In this document: in pieces, positions 18,304 through 28,121 of the stretch
How positions within the stretch are numbered: position 1 is the first letter of the stretch
How the letters are laid out: each line of letters opens with the position of its first letter
Source: Verrucomicrobiota bacterium
Lineage (GTDB): Bacteria; Verrucomicrobiota; Verrucomicrobiia; CAIQCK01
Assembly (NCBI GenBank): GCA_016222825.1
Contig: JACRQF010000015.1
Location: 186,001-250,000, forward strand
Direction of reading: 5' to 3'
DNA length: 64,000 nucleotides
Program-made: the position numbers and the translations under genes
The notes under the pieces: model-generated
Databases searched by the model: none
What the model saw: the letters and a program-made list of their open reading frames with translations, nothing else
What the model was told of the DNA's origin: nothing

Positions 18304-18471
18304 CGTTATGCTTTGGGCCGAAATCGATCCTTGGCCGGCCCGCCGGCCTAGTTCGCCAAGTCGGTTCCATGCGGACTATGCCGGCTGCTCCGGGTTGTGG
18401 AAAGAAAGAATAACAGAGACGTTTCCATTTCGCGAGGCGCATATCCTTGGGCGGCTCCACGGCTTCTGGCG

Positions 18472-18500
18472 TTGAAACCCAAAGTCTTGTTGCGTATGGT
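18472..18500 (+). promoter_or_regulatory. Sigma-70-like promoter of glnD
   Basis: TTGAAA (18472-18477), 17-base spacer, TATGGT (18495-18500). The predicted start of transcription, 6-8 bases after the -10, falls on or next to the ATG at 18508. Confidence 0.55.
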
Positions 18501-18507
18501 GCGGCCG

Positions 18508-21267
18508 ATGACCGAACTTTTCGATCAACTGCTGCGCGAGGCCGAGCATCGGCACGCCGGCCAGGGCGGGCGCGGACGGCTGGCGCTCTACGAGAGCTTC
18601 CTGCGCCTGCACCAGCGCCGCCTGATGATGCGCCACCGCGCGGGCGGCGGCGGGCTGGCGATTGCCGGAGCGCGGGCGGGGTTGATTGACGCGGTGCTGC
18701 GGCATCTTTTCGTCGCGGCGCACACGGCCTACGCAACGCGCCATCCAAAGGAGAAACTGCCGGCGATGGCGCTGGTGGCCGTCGGCGGTTTCGGGCGGGC
18801 CGAGTTGAATCCGTTCAGCGACATTGACATCCTGCTGCTGCACTCCGGCAGGGGGCGCGCGGAAGAACCGTTTCTGAAATCGCTCTACGACCACGCGGTG
18901 CTGCCGCTGTTCGACCTCTCGATGAAAGTCGGCTACGCGGCGCGCTCGGTGAGGCAGTGTGTCGAGCAGGCGAACAAGGACATGGAGACGAAGACCGCGC
19001 TCATCGAGGCGCGGCTCATCGTCGGCGACTCGGCGCTGTTCGATGAGATGCAGGAGAAGTTGATGGCGAGCTGCGTGCGGCCGTGCGTGAGCGAATACAT
19101 CGAGCAACGGATGCGCGACCAGGCCGAGCGACATGAGAAATTCGGCAGCACGGTATTCCTCCAGGAACCGCACGTGAAGAGCGGCTGCGGCGGGCTGCGC
19201 GACCTGCAAAACCTGCTCTGGATGAGTCTCTTCAAACACGGCGTTCGCACGCTGCCGGAGCTGGAGAAGAAGGAGTTCGTGACCCGCGCCGAGCGGCGGG
19301 CGCTGGAGGCGGCCTATGAGTTCCTGGTGCGCGTGCGCACGGAGCTGCACTACGCGGCGGGGCGGCCGTCGGACGTGCTGACGCTGGCGTTGCAGTTGCC
19401 GGTGGCGACGCGGCTCGGCTACGACGAGCCAAACGTGCTGGAGCGGATCGAGCATTTCATGCACGACTACTACAGCCACACGCGGGAGGTGTTCCAGCTC
19501 ACCAACGCGCTGGCGCTGCGCATGGCGCTGAAACCGCCCGGCTTCTTCGAGCGGCGCGGCATCCACCTGCCGATCCTGCGTCTCGGCGCGAAGGTGGAGA
19601 AACAGGACGGCTTCGTCATCCGTGGCGACCTGATCGAGGCGGAGAAACCGGAGGTTTTCCGCGACGACCCGCTGCGGCTGATCCGCGTGTTCCGGCTCGC
19701 GCAGCAGCGGCAGGCGTTCCTGTCGCCGGGGTTACAGACGATGATCCGCGAGCAGTTGCGGCTGGTGGACAACCGCTTCCGCAGCCACCCGCGCGCGAGG
19801 GAGACGTTCCTGGCCATTCTCGGCGAAGGCGGCAGCGTGGGCCGGATCGCGCGAATGATGCACGAGGTCGGCTTTCTGGGCAAATACCTGCCGGAGTTCG
19901 GCCGGCTCGACGCGCTGGTGCAGCACGAGTTTTTCCACCGCTACACGGCGGACGAGCACACGCTGGTGACGTTGCAGCGGCTCGACGCCGTCGTGGTTGC
20001 CAAAGAGGGGCCGGAGCTGGACTACAAGCCGCTCTTCCACGATGTCACGCGGCCGGAGTTGCTTTACTTCGCACTGCTGCTGCACGACGCCGGCAAGGTC
20101 GCCAACGAAACCGAGCACAGCGACGCCGGCGTCCGGCTCGCCGAGCGCGCCGCGCGACGCATCGGGCTGGACGACGCCGGCCGCGAAACACTCGCGTTCC
20201 TCGTCCGCCATCACCTCGCGATGTATGGCACCACGCAACGGCGCGACCTGGATGATCCCGACGCGATTGTGGAGTTTGCGCGGCTGGTGGTGAACCTGCC
20301 GCAGTTGAACAACCTGCTGTTGATGACCTACGCCGACATGACCGGCACGAGCGCGGAGTTGTGGAACGACTGGCGCAACTCGCTGCTGTGGGACCTCTAC
20401 CTGAAGACACGCGGCGAGCTGGTCGCGGGCGCGGAATCCCAGGCGTTGCAGGAGCAGCGGCTCCAGACGATGCTCGACCACATCCGCGAACGCAGCTCCA
20501 TGCCGAAGGAGGAGGTGGCGGCGCATTTTGAGAAGATGCAGCGGCGTTATTTCCTGACCTTCACCGCCGAGGAAATCCTCAAGCACATGGAGATCATCCA
20601 CGCCTTCCTGCGCCGCGCCGTGTCAGCCTCGCGCGACGGCCTGATGCCGCAAGTGTCGTGGACCGACAAGCCCGACCGCGGCTACTCGCAGGTGACGGTC
20701 TGCACGTGGGACCGCGAGGGGTTGTTCAGCAAGATTTGCGGCTCGTTCTCGTTCGCCGGCGTGAACATCCTCAACGCCCACGCCTACAGCCGCCGCGACG
20801 GCATCGTGCTGGACATCTTCAACGTCGCCGACATCGAAGGCGGCATCGTCTCCGACCGCGAACAGCGCCAGCAGTTCGATCGCACGCTGGACCGCGCGCT
20901 CAATCACAACGCCGACCTCGACCAGCTTCTGTCCAAACACCGCCCCCCGCGCGGCGCGGCCCGCGTGCCGCAAGGCGTCGTGCCCACCGAAGTCCGCATG
21001 GACCTTACCGCCTCCCGCACGCGCACCGTCGTGGAGGTGCAGGCCGAGGACCGGCTGGGGCTGCTCTACACCATCGCCGAGACCCTGGCCCGCCACGGCC
21101 TCGACATCAACCTCGCCCGCATCTCCACCGAGAAAGGCGCCGCGTTCGACACCTTCTATGTCGTCACTCCCGATGGCGAGAAAGTCACCGACGCCGCCCG
21201 CCTGGAGCGCGCGCGCGCCGACCTCATCCGCGCCATCGAGCAACTTCGCCGCCGGCCGATTGCGTGA
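18508..21267 (+). CDS. glnD: Bifunctional PII uridylyltransferase/uridylyl-removing enzyme GlnD
   Basis: Sensor enzyme that adds UMP to and removes it from PII proteins according to glutamine level. The nucleotidyltransferase motif GGFGRAELNPFSDIDILL lies at about 93-110 with metal-binding D105 and D107. The HD phosphohydrolase domain has LLLHDAGK near residue 527 and the histidine pair VRHH near 570. Two ACT domains follow, at about 725-795 and 838-915. The frame is open from 18397, but the ATG at 18508 is chosen because a good promoter overlaps the upstream part, leaving little or no leader. At 919 residues the length is normal. No glnB or amtB lies nearby. Confidence 0.94.
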   Translation: MTELFDQLLREAEHRHAGQGGRGRLALYESFLRLHQRRLMMRHRAGGGGLAIAGARAGLIDAVLRHLFVAAHTAYATRHPKEKLPAMALVAVGGFGRAELNPFSDIDILLLHSGRGRAEEPFLKSLYDHAVLPLFDLSMKVGYAARSVRQCVEQANKDMETKTALIEARLIVGDSALFDEMQEKLMASCVRPCVSEYIEQRMRDQAERHEKFGSTVFLQEPHVKSGCGGLRDLQNLLWMSLFKHGVRTLPELEKKEFVTRAERRALEAAYEFLVRVRTELHYAAGRPSDVLTLALQLPVATRLGYDEPNVLERIEHFMHDYYSHTREVFQLTNALALRMALKPPGFFERRGIHLPILRLGAKVEKQDGFVIRGDLIEAEKPEVFRDDPLRLIRVFRLAQQRQAFLSPGLQTMIREQLRLVDNRFRSHPRARETFLAILGEGGSVGRIARMMHEVGFLGKYLPEFGRLDALVQHEFFHRYTADEHTLVTLQRLDAVVVAKEGPELDYKPLFHDVTRPELLYFALLLHDAGKVANETEHSDAGVRLAERAARRIGLDDAGRETLAFLVRHHLAMYGTTQRRDLDDPDAIVEFARLVVNLPQLNNLLLMTYADMTGTSAELWNDWRNSLLWDLYLKTRGELVAGAESQALQEQRLQTMLDHIRERSSMPKEEVAAHFEKMQRRYFLTFTAEEILKHMEIIHAFLRRAVSASRDGLMPQVSWTDKPDRGYSQVTVCTWDREGLFSKICGSFSFAGVNILNAHAYSRRDGIVLDIFNVADIEGGIVSDREQRQQFDRTLDRALNHNADLDQLLSKHRPPRGAARVPQGVVPTEVRMDLTASRTRTVVEVQAEDRLGLLYTIAETLARHGLDINLARISTEKGAAFDTFYVVTPDGEKVTDAARLERARADLIRAIEQLRRRPIA

Positions 21268-21317
21268 GCCGGGGCGGCTGCAAGCCAGGACGGGCTGATG
21301 CATTGGGGAAATGCCGA

Positions 21318-21347
21318 TTGCTTCAAGCCGGTGGCTTTTGCTATGCT
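21318..21347 (+). promoter_or_regulatory. Sigma-70-like promoter of the RND efflux operon
   Basis: TTGCTT (21318-21323), 18-base spacer, TATGCT (21342-21347). Transcription would start near 21354, about 11 bases before the ATG at 21365, which argues against the earlier in-frame ATG at 21311. Confidence 0.5.
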
Positions 21348-21364
21348 ACAGCGCAGAACCGACC

Positions 21365-22582
21365 ATGCCTAATCTTCCGAGAATGGTTTGGACCAAGGAG
21401 TGCGGAGCGAGCGTTTCGAGAGTTTTGGGAAAACGTTCCGGCTTGCTCTTGTCAGCAGCGGCGCTCTTCCTGGTATTCATCACAAGCTGCAAACACGAAA
21501 CCGCGCCGCCGTTAGGGCCGCCCGGCGTGGTGGTCGCGCCGGTGACGCAACGGGACGTTCCCATTTATCGAGAGTGGGTGGGCTCCGCCGACGGCTCGAC
21601 CAACGCCGCCATCCGCGCGCAGGTCACGGGTTATCTGCTCAGGCAAGCTTACGAGGACGGCACGGAGGTCAAGCGAGGCGGGTTGTTGTTCGAACTCGAC
21701 CCGCGTCCGTTTCAGGCGGCGCTTGACCAAGCGATGGCCACACTCGCCCAAGGCCAGGCGCAGCAGGGAAAGACGGAGCTGGACGTGAAGCGCTACACGC
21801 CGCTCGCGAAGGAGAAGGCCATCAGCCAGGAAGAGCTAGACGACGCCATCCAAGCAAACCTCGCCGCGAAGGCGCAGGTGCAGGCGGCCAAGGCAGTGGT
21901 CGAGCAGGCGCAACTCAATCTGGGCTTCACCAAGATTCTCGCGCCGATTGACGGCATCGTCGGTATCGCGAAGGTGGGCGTGGGCGATTTGATTTCGCCG
22001 AGCAGCGGCGAGTTGACCACCATGTCCACCGTGGACCCGATCAAGGTCAACTTCTTCATCAGCGAGCATGAATACCTGAAGGCTTCGAAGCAGCGGGATT
22101 TTCGCGGTTGGCACGAGAGCGGGCGCGGCCCGGAGATTGAGCTGTTGCTGGCCGACGGGAGCACCTACGCCTTCAAAGGCTACATCAACGCCGCGGACCG
22201 GCAGGTGGACCCGAAGACCGGCACGATTCAGGTTTCAGGACTGTTTCCAAATCCCAAACGGGTTCTTCGTCCCGGCATGTTCGTGCGCGTGCGGGCGTTG
22301 GTTGAGATAAAGGACAAGACGCTGCTGGTGCCGCAGCGCGCGGTGACGGAATTGCAGGACAAGCATCTGGTGGCTGTCGTGGGGGCTGACAACAAAGTGT
22401 CCATGCGGCCCGTGAAGGTCGGGGAACAGATTGAGTCGGAGTGGATGATTGCGGCGGGGCTTCAAGCCGGCGAGCGCGTAATCGTGGACGGGATTCAGAA
22501 GGCGCGCCAGGGCGCTCCGGTGACGCCGACGCTCATGGCGGAGCCGTCGCCCGCGCCCACGGTCAAACCCGCAACCAAGTAG
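21365..22582 (+). CDS. RND efflux periplasmic adaptor (membrane fusion lipoprotein)
   Basis: AcrA/MexA-type adaptor linking the inner-membrane RND pump to the outer-membrane channel. The N-terminus has a hydrophobic signal ending in a lipobox-like ITSC, so it is probably a lipoprotein. A biotinyl-lipoyl half-motif, a coiled-coil hairpin rich in A, Q and K (about 105-170), a second lipoyl half (TKILAPIDGIVGIAKVGVGD), a beta-barrel and a membrane-proximal domain follow in order. The preferred start gives 405 residues. The pump gene begins 6 bases after the stop. Confidence 0.9.
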   Translation: MPNLPRMVWTKECGASVSRVLGKRSGLLLSAAALFLVFITSCKHETAPPLGPPGVVVAPVTQRDVPIYREWVGSADGSTNAAIRAQVTGYLLRQAYEDGTEVKRGGLLFELDPRPFQAALDQAMATLAQGQAQQGKTELDVKRYTPLAKEKAISQEELDDAIQANLAAKAQVQAAKAVVEQAQLNLGFTKILAPIDGIVGIAKVGVGDLISPSSGELTTMSTVDPIKVNFFISEHEYLKASKQRDFRGWHESGRGPEIELLLADGSTYAFKGYINAADRQVDPKTGTIQVSGLFPNPKRVLRPGMFVRVRALVEIKDKTLLVPQRAVTELQDKHLVAVVGADNKVSMRPVKVGEQIESEWMIAAGLQAGERVIVDGIQKARQGAPVTPTLMAEPSPAPTVKPATK

Positions 22583-22588
22583 CGCGTC

Positions 22589-25500
22589 ATGGCCAGGTTC
22601 TTCATCAACAGGCCGATTGTGGCCATGGTGATTGCGATCATCATGGTGATCGTCGGCGTCGTTGCGATGCTCGGCCTGCCCGTCGCCCAGTTCCCCAACA
22701 TCGTCCCGCCGGAGATCCAGGTGCAAGCCAACTACACCGGCGCGGACGCCATCACCGTCGAGGAATCCGTCGCCACGCCCATCGAGCAGCAGATGAGCGG
22801 CGTGGATAACATGAACTACATGTATTCGGTCAACGCGAACAACGGGCAGATGACGTTGCGCGTGAACTTCGACGTGAAGACCGACCCGAACACCGACCAA
22901 GTGCTGACGCAGATGCGGTTCGGTCAGGCGCAGGCGCAGCTCCCGCAGGAAGTCAACAACCTCGGCGTCACCGTCAAGAAATCCACCAGCAGCCCGCTGC
23001 TGGTCTTCGCGCTCCACTCGCCGAAGGGCACTTACGACGACATCTTCCTCGCTAACTACGCCTACATCAACCTCAGCGATCCGCTTTCCCGCGTGCCGGG
23101 CATCGGTCAGGTGCAAGTTTTCGGCGCGGGCGAATACGCGATGCGGCTCTGGGTGAAGCCCGACCAGCTCGCCAAGCTCGGCGTCACGGTGCCGGAGATC
23201 ATCTCGGCGATCAACCAGCAGAACAAGGTGAACCCCGCTGGACAGATCGGTGCCGAGCCGGTGCCGGACGGCCAGCAATTCACCTACACGGTGCGCGCGC
23301 AGGGACGGTTGGTGGACGAAAAGGAGTTCGGCGAGATCGTCATCCGCGCCAACACGGACGGTTCGATGCTGCGTGTGAAGGACGTGGGCCGCGTCGAGCT
23401 TGGCGCGCAGACCTACTGCATCAGGGGCCGCTTCCAAGGCAGGCCCTCCTCGATCATCTGCCTCTACCAGCTTCCCGGCTCCAACGCGATTGACACCGCC
23501 AACCGCGTCCGGAAGCTGATGGACGAGTGGAAGCATCGTTTTCCGCAGGACCTCGAAGCCACCGTCGCGCTCGACACCACCGAGGCGGTCACCGAGGGCA
23601 TCAAGGAGATCGTCCACACGTTGCTGGAGGCGCTCGTGCTCGTCATCATTGTGGTGTTCGTGTTCCTCCAAGGCTGGCGGGCGACGCTCATCCCGCTGCT
23701 GGCGGTGCCGGTGTCGCTGATCGGCACGTTCGCGGTTTTCCCGTTGCTCGGTTTCTCCATCAACACTCTTTCGCTCTTCGGGTTGGTGCTGGCTATTGGG
23801 TTGGTGGTGGACGACGCTATTGTCGTTGTTGAGGCGGTCGAGTTGCACATCGAACACGGCATGTCACCGAAGGATGCCGCGCTCAAGGCGATGGAACAGG
23901 TGTCAGGTCCCGTCGTCGCCATCGCACTGATTCTCGCGGCGGTGTTCGTGCCGACGGCGTTCATTCCCGGCATCACGGGCCAGCTTTACCAGCAGTTCGC
24001 TGTCACCATTGCCATCTCGGTCATCATCTCCGCCTTCAACGCCCTCTCGCTCAGCCCGGCGCTTTCGGCGCTCTTGTTGCGGCCGAAGGTGAAGGGGCGC
24101 GGGCCGTTGCAGGCGTTCTACAACGTCTTCAACCGCGTCTTTGGCCGCGCCACCGATGGTTACGTCGGCGTGTGCGGCGCGATGGTTCGCAAGGCGGCAA
24201 TCAGCATGCTCTTCCTCGCCGTCGTCGCGGCGGGCGGCGGGTGGATCGGCGGCAAGGTCCCCAGCAGCTTCCTGCCGGAGGAAGATCAGGGTTATCTGTT
24301 CGGCGGCATCCAGTTGCCCGACGCCTCCTCGCTCCAGCGCACCACCGAAGCGTGCCGCAAGGCGGAGGAAGTGATCACAAAAACGCCGGGCGTCGAATAC
24401 TGCACGACCGTCGTGGGCTATAACATGATCAGCGGCGTCACCGCCACGTATAACGCCCTGTTTTTCATCAAGCTCAAGCCGTGGTCGGAGCGGAAGAAGC
24501 CGGAAGAACAGTTCGAGTCCATTCTGGGTCATCTGACACATGGTTTGCAGACGGTGCCCGACGGCTACGGCTTCGTGTTTCCACCGCCGGCAATTCCCGG
24601 CTGCGGCACGGCGGGCGGCGTCACGTTTCTGCTGGAAGACCGCGCCGGCAAGGACATGGCTTTCCTGACGGAGAACACAAAGAAGTTCATCGCTGCCGCC
24701 CAGAAGCGCCCGGAGCTGGACCACGTGATGACGACGATGCTGCCGGCGGTGCCGCCGCTTTTCGCGAAGGTGGACCGCGACCAAGTGCTGCGGCAGGGCG
24801 TGAACCTCAGCGATGTCTATCAAACGCTCCAGTGCTTCATGGGCAGCGCGTTCGTGAACTACTTCACCCGCTTCGGCCGGCAATGGCAGCTTTACGTGCA
24901 AGCCGAGGGCGACTACCGCACGCGCGCCGAAAACGTCGGCCAGTTCTACGTGCGCAACAGCTCCGGCGGCATGGTGCCGCTCTCGTCTGTGACGACGATG
25001 GAACCGCGCGTCGGGCCGGAGTTCACGATGCGCTTCAACCTCTACCGCTGCTCGCAACTGAACGTCGCGGCCAAGCCGGGCTACAGCTCCGCGCAGGCGA
25101 TGAAGGCGCTGGAGGAAGTGTTCGCGCAAACGATGCCGCCTGAGATGGGCTTCGACTACCTCGGCATGTCCTACCAGGAGAAGAAGGCGCAAGAAGGCAT
25201 TCCAGCATCTGTCATCTTCGGACTGTCGCTGCTGTTTGTCTTCCTCATCCTCGCGGCGCAATACGAAAGCTGGTCGTTGCCGTTCAGCGTTCTGCTCGGC
25301 ACGCCCATCGCCGTCTTTGGCGCGTTCGCGGCCCTGATGATCCGGCAGATGGAGAACAACATCTACGCCCAGATCGGCCTCGTGATGCTCATCGGCCTTG
25401 CCGCCAAGAACGCCATCCTCATCGTCGAGTTCGCCAAGATGGAATACGAGGGCGGCAAGAGCCTCGTGGACGCCGCGCTCACCGGCGCGCGCATCCGGTT

Positions 25501-25741
25501 GCGGCCGATCCTGATGACCTCTTTCGCGTTCATCCTCGGCTGCGTGCCGCTGGCCATCGCCACCGGCTCCGGCGCGATCGGCCGGCAGGTGATGGGATCG
25601 GTTGTCATCGGTGGCATGTTGGCCGCGACGGGCATCGCCATCTTCCTCATCCCGGTCACCTTCTATCTCATCGAGAAATGGGGCGGCGGCAAACATGAGC
25701 CGCCCAGGACAGCCCCGGCGGAAGCGACTCACTCGTCATGA
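22589..25741 (+). CDS. RND multidrug efflux pump (HAE1/AcrB family)
   Basis: Proton-driven inner-membrane pump of 1050 residues, the normal size for AcrB-type transporters. The start MARFFINRPIVAMVIAI is the usual first helix. The proton-relay residues are visible: the paired aspartates in GLVVDDAIVVVEA (fourth helix) and the lysine in GLAAKNAILIVEFAK (tenth helix). Two large periplasmic loops fit the porter and docking domains. The gene lies between adaptor and outer-membrane factor, and its stop overlaps the next start (ATGA), so the tripartite system is made from one mRNA. Substrates cannot be read from sequence. Confidence 0.95.
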   Translation: MARFFINRPIVAMVIAIIMVIVGVVAMLGLPVAQFPNIVPPEIQVQANYTGADAITVEESVATPIEQQMSGVDNMNYMYSVNANNGQMTLRVNFDVKTDPNTDQVLTQMRFGQAQAQLPQEVNNLGVTVKKSTSSPLLVFALHSPKGTYDDIFLANYAYINLSDPLSRVPGIGQVQVFGAGEYAMRLWVKPDQLAKLGVTVPEIISAINQQNKVNPAGQIGAEPVPDGQQFTYTVRAQGRLVDEKEFGEIVIRANTDGSMLRVKDVGRVELGAQTYCIRGRFQGRPSSIICLYQLPGSNAIDTANRVRKLMDEWKHRFPQDLEATVALDTTEAVTEGIKEIVHTLLEALVLVIIVVFVFLQGWRATLIPLLAVPVSLIGTFAVFPLLGFSINTLSLFGLVLAIGLVVDDAIVVVEAVELHIEHGMSPKDAALKAMEQVSGPVVAIALILAAVFVPTAFIPGITGQLYQQFAVTIAISVIISAFNALSLSPALSALLLRPKVKGRGPLQAFYNVFNRVFGRATDGYVGVCGAMVRKAAISMLFLAVVAAGGGWIGGKVPSSFLPEEDQGYLFGGIQLPDASSLQRTTEACRKAEEVITKTPGVEYCTTVVGYNMISGVTATYNALFFIKLKPWSERKKPEEQFESILGHLTHGLQTVPDGYGFVFPPPAIPGCGTAGGVTFLLEDRAGKDMAFLTENTKKFIAAAQKRPELDHVMTTMLPAVPPLFAKVDRDQVLRQGVNLSDVYQTLQCFMGSAFVNYFTRFGRQWQLYVQAEGDYRTRAENVGQFYVRNSSGGMVPLSSVTTMEPRVGPEFTMRFNLYRCSQLNVAAKPGYSSAQAMKALEEVFAQTMPPEMGFDYLGMSYQEKKAQEGIPASVIFGLSLLFVFLILAAQYESWSLPFSVLLGTPIAVFGAFAALMIRQMENNIYAQIGLVMLIGLAAKNAILIVEFAKMEYEGGKSLVDAALTGARIRLRPILMTSFAFILGCVPLAIATGSGAIGRQVMGSVVIGGMLAATGIAIFLIPVTFYLIEKWGGGKHEPPRTAPAEATHSS

Positions 25742-27258
25742 CGCCGCGTCACCAGCCGATTGCCACCCACCGCTCCGCGAACGCGGCGGCGCGGACGCGG
25801 TGCGATCCTTGGTCCTTGGTCATCGGTCACTGGTCGTTGGTCATTCTTCTCACCGGCTGTGCTCTCGGCCCCGACTACAAACGCCCCGACACCGCGATGC
25901 CCGCCAGCTTCCGCGGCGTCGTGCCGTTGCTAAGCACCAACTCCGTCGCCAACCTCGCTTGGTGGGACATTTACAAAGACCCGACGCTCAACCAGCTCAT
26001 CCACATCGCGCTGGAGAACAACTTCGACATCCGCATCGCCGCGACGCGCGTCGAGCAGGCGCGCCAGCAGGCGGCGCAGACTCGCGCTGAGTTTTATCCG
26101 CAGGTTGGCTATCAAGGCGCTTTTGGCACCGGCAAGAACCAGATGGTCGGAAGCCCCACGCCAGCGGGCGGCAGGGACGTCAGCACCGCGTTGCTCGCGC
26201 TCAATGCCGCGTGGGAGGTGGACCTCTGGGGCCGCGTCCGCCGGCTCAACGAAGCCGCGCGCGCGCAGTTCCTCGCCAGCGAGGAAGCTCGCAACGGCGT
26301 CACGCTCAGCCTCGTCGCCGCCGTCGCCCAGTCGTATTTCGAGTTGCTCGAACTCGACCTCGAACTCGATATTGCCCGGCGCTCCACGCTCTCCTTTGGC
26401 GAGAGCTACAACCTCTTCAAGCGCCGCCTCGAAGGCGGCACCGTCTCGAAGCTCGACACCGCGCGCGCCGAAGCCGCGATGGCCACCGCCGCCGCTTCCA
26501 TCCCAAACATCGAGCGCCAGATCGTTCTCAAAGAAAACGAAGTCAACTTCCTCCTCGGCCACCGCCCCGGTCCCATCTTGCGCCTGGCGAAGCTGCTGGA
26601 GCAAACCATGCCGCCCGACGTGCCCGCCGGCCTTCCGAGCGACCTGCTCGAACGCCGTCCCGACATCCGGCAGACGGAGCAGGTGCTTCGCGCCGCCAAT
26701 GCCCGCATCGGTGTCGCCATGACCGGGTTCCTGCCGAAGATCGGCCTCACCACACTCGCTGGCCAACTCAGCCCCGACCTCGGTCACATCGCGATGGACG
26801 CGGGCAGCGCCGGCACATGGTCGGTTGCCGCGAACGCCACCGGCCCGATCTTCCAAGGCGGCCGGCTGATTGCCCAATATCGTGAAGCCAAGGCAGCGTG
26901 GGACGAGGCACGGCTTACCTACGACAAAACCGTTCTCAACGCCCTCGCCGAAGTTGCCAACGCCCTCATCGCTCGCCAGAAACTCGAAGGCGTCCGCATC
27001 CAGCAGGAGCGCGCCGTTCGTGCCTATGAGGAAGCGTTCAGCACTTCCACCAAGCGTTACATGGCCGGCAAGGCCAGTTACAACGATGTGCTCGACGCGC
27101 AGCAGCCGCTCTTCACGGCCCAAAGCGCGCTCGCGCAGACCCGGCGCGACCAACTTCTTGCCGTTGTCCAGCTTTACAAGGCGCTCGGCGGCGGCTGGCA
27201 CTACGATCTTGACCGGCTAGGGCCGCCACCGCAACCCGTCACTCAGAAGAAACCATGA
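25738..27258 (+). CDS. NodT-family outer-membrane efflux lipoprotein
   Basis: TolC/OprM-like outer-membrane channel completing the RND system. The 506-residue protein has a long basic N-terminus, a hydrophobic signal and a lipobox LTGC before ALGPDYKRP, the usual mature start of NodT proteins. Two repeated outer-membrane-efflux halves follow, with alanine- and glutamine-rich helices. The ATG overlaps the pump stop. The signal-peptide core (WSLVIGHWSLVI) is encoded by a 7-base tandem repeat at 25809-25843, so a change in copy number would disrupt the frame. The N-terminal 25 residues before the hydrophobic core are unusually long. Confidence 0.93.
   Translation: MTPRHQPIATHRSANAAARTRCDPWSLVIGHWSLVILLTGCALGPDYKRPDTAMPASFRGVVPLLSTNSVANLAWWDIYKDPTLNQLIHIALENNFDIRIAATRVEQARQQAAQTRAEFYPQVGYQGAFGTGKNQMVGSPTPAGGRDVSTALLALNAAWEVDLWGRVRRLNEAARAQFLASEEARNGVTLSLVAAVAQSYFELLELDLELDIARRSTLSFGESYNLFKRRLEGGTVSKLDTARAEAAMATAAASIPNIERQIVLKENEVNFLLGHRPGPILRLAKLLEQTMPPDVPAGLPSDLLERRPDIRQTEQVLRAANARIGVAMTGFLPKIGLTTLAGQLSPDLGHIAMDAGSAGTWSVAANATGPIFQGGRLIAQYREAKAAWDEARLTYDKTVLNALAEVANALIARQKLEGVRIQQERAVRAYEEAFSTSTKRYMAGKASYNDVLDAQQPLFTAQSALAQTRRDQLLAVVQLYKALGGGWHYDLDRLGPPPQPVTQKKP
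25809..25843 (+). repeat. Period-7 degenerate tandem repeat in the NodT signal peptide
   Basis: Five units: ttggtcc, ttggtca, tcggtca, ctggtcg, ttggtca. Three 7-base units make 21 bases, so the peptide repeats every seven residues (WSLVIGH, WSLVI). Confidence 0.8.
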
Positions 27259-27299
27259 ACCCAAACCCAGAACATTGGTAACGTGAAAGGAGCGCTAGG

Positions 27300-28001
27300 A
27301 TGAAAGCGAAGACATGGAGTGTTGTTAGTCTGATGGTTGCCGGCTTGTTGATGGCCGGATGTTCAACCCAGCCGAAGAGTGGGAAGTATTCCGGCGTGCC
27401 GGAGGCGGATCAGTTGCATCCCGATGCGCGCTTCCCCCACAGCTTGGTCTATATCAAGGAAGGCGCAAATTTCGCGCAATACTCCAGGCTCATCATCGAG
27501 CCGATCCAAATCTACCGTGGCGCCGACGCAAGCTGGCACAAGGGCAAGGTCACCGAGAAGATGAAGGAAGACCTGGCGCAATTCGCCCAAACCGAGTTCG
27601 CCCGCGTCCTGGGGACGAAATATCCGATCGTGGCCCAACCCAGCCCCAGCGTGCTTCGTGTGAAGGTCACCCTTGCAGATGTCGAGTTGACGACGCCCGC
27701 GCTGGCCGTGGTCTCCCATTTCTCTCCCGGCGGCATGGGCATGAACCTGCTCGGCACCGGCGCGGGCATGCAGGGATCGTTCATGGGATCCGTCACCATG
27801 TCCGTCGAGTTGCGCGACGCCGCGACCGACACCGTGCTCGCCGCGGGTCTCACCAAGCAAACGCCCATGGCCGTGGACGTCACCAAGACCTTCGGCAATC
27901 TCTCCGCCGCGCGCGCCGGCGTCACCGAGACCGCCACGAAGCTGCTGGGAGCCTTGGACCGCGCCCACGCCGCTTCTGCGTCCGGGCCAGGACCGCAGTA
28001 A
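27300..28001 (+). CDS. DUF3313-like lipoprotein
   Basis: Putative lipoprotein of 233 residues with a signal peptide and lipobox MAGC. The body resembles DUF3313 proteins: an early SGVPEADQLHPD-type segment, IIEPIQIYRGA, and a C-terminal part where A and T alternate around helices. The function of the family is not established; members often sit next to efflux or envelope genes, as here, 41 bases after the outer-membrane factor. AGGAG lies 7 bases before the ATG. It may be the last gene of the efflux operon, since a terminator-like hairpin follows it. Confidence 0.75.
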   Translation: MKAKTWSVVSLMVAGLLMAGCSTQPKSGKYSGVPEADQLHPDARFPHSLVYIKEGANFAQYSRLIIEPIQIYRGADASWHKGKVTEKMKEDLAQFAQTEFARVLGTKYPIVAQPSPSVLRVKVTLADVELTTPALAVVSHFSPGGMGMNLLGTGAGMQGSFMGSVTMSVELRDAATDTVLAAGLTKQTPMAVDVTKTFGNLSAARAGVTETATKLLGALDRAHAASASGPGPQ

Positions 28002-28025
28002 CCGAAGAGGTTCAGCCGACTTCAT

Positions 28026-28070
28026 CTGCAAAGCCGCGTGTTGAAAAACGCGGGGCTTTCGCTTTTGCAG
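28026..28070 (+). terminator. Terminator-like hairpin after the DUF3313 gene
   Basis: Nested stems: aaagccgcgt (28030-28039) pairs with the region 28048-28059 apart from a 2-base bulge, and an outer ctgcaaa (28026-28032) can pair with tttgcag (28064-28070). A short T run lies at 28063-28066. It is less canonical than the terminator at 48297. Confidence 0.45.
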
Positions 28071-28121
28071 GAGAGCCATTTCGCGGATGCGCCCGGTTGG
28101 ATTCCGCATCAGGAATTGCGC

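Noticed and set aside
18397..18507. N-terminal extension of GlnD by 37 residues
   Set aside because: A promoter lies within it and the extension has no similarity to the nucleotidyltransferase domain.
22235..25732. Very long antisense open frames opposite the RND pump (over 500 residues each)
   Set aside because: They are rich in H, R and D with no domains and mirror the codon bias of the real pump gene on the other strand.
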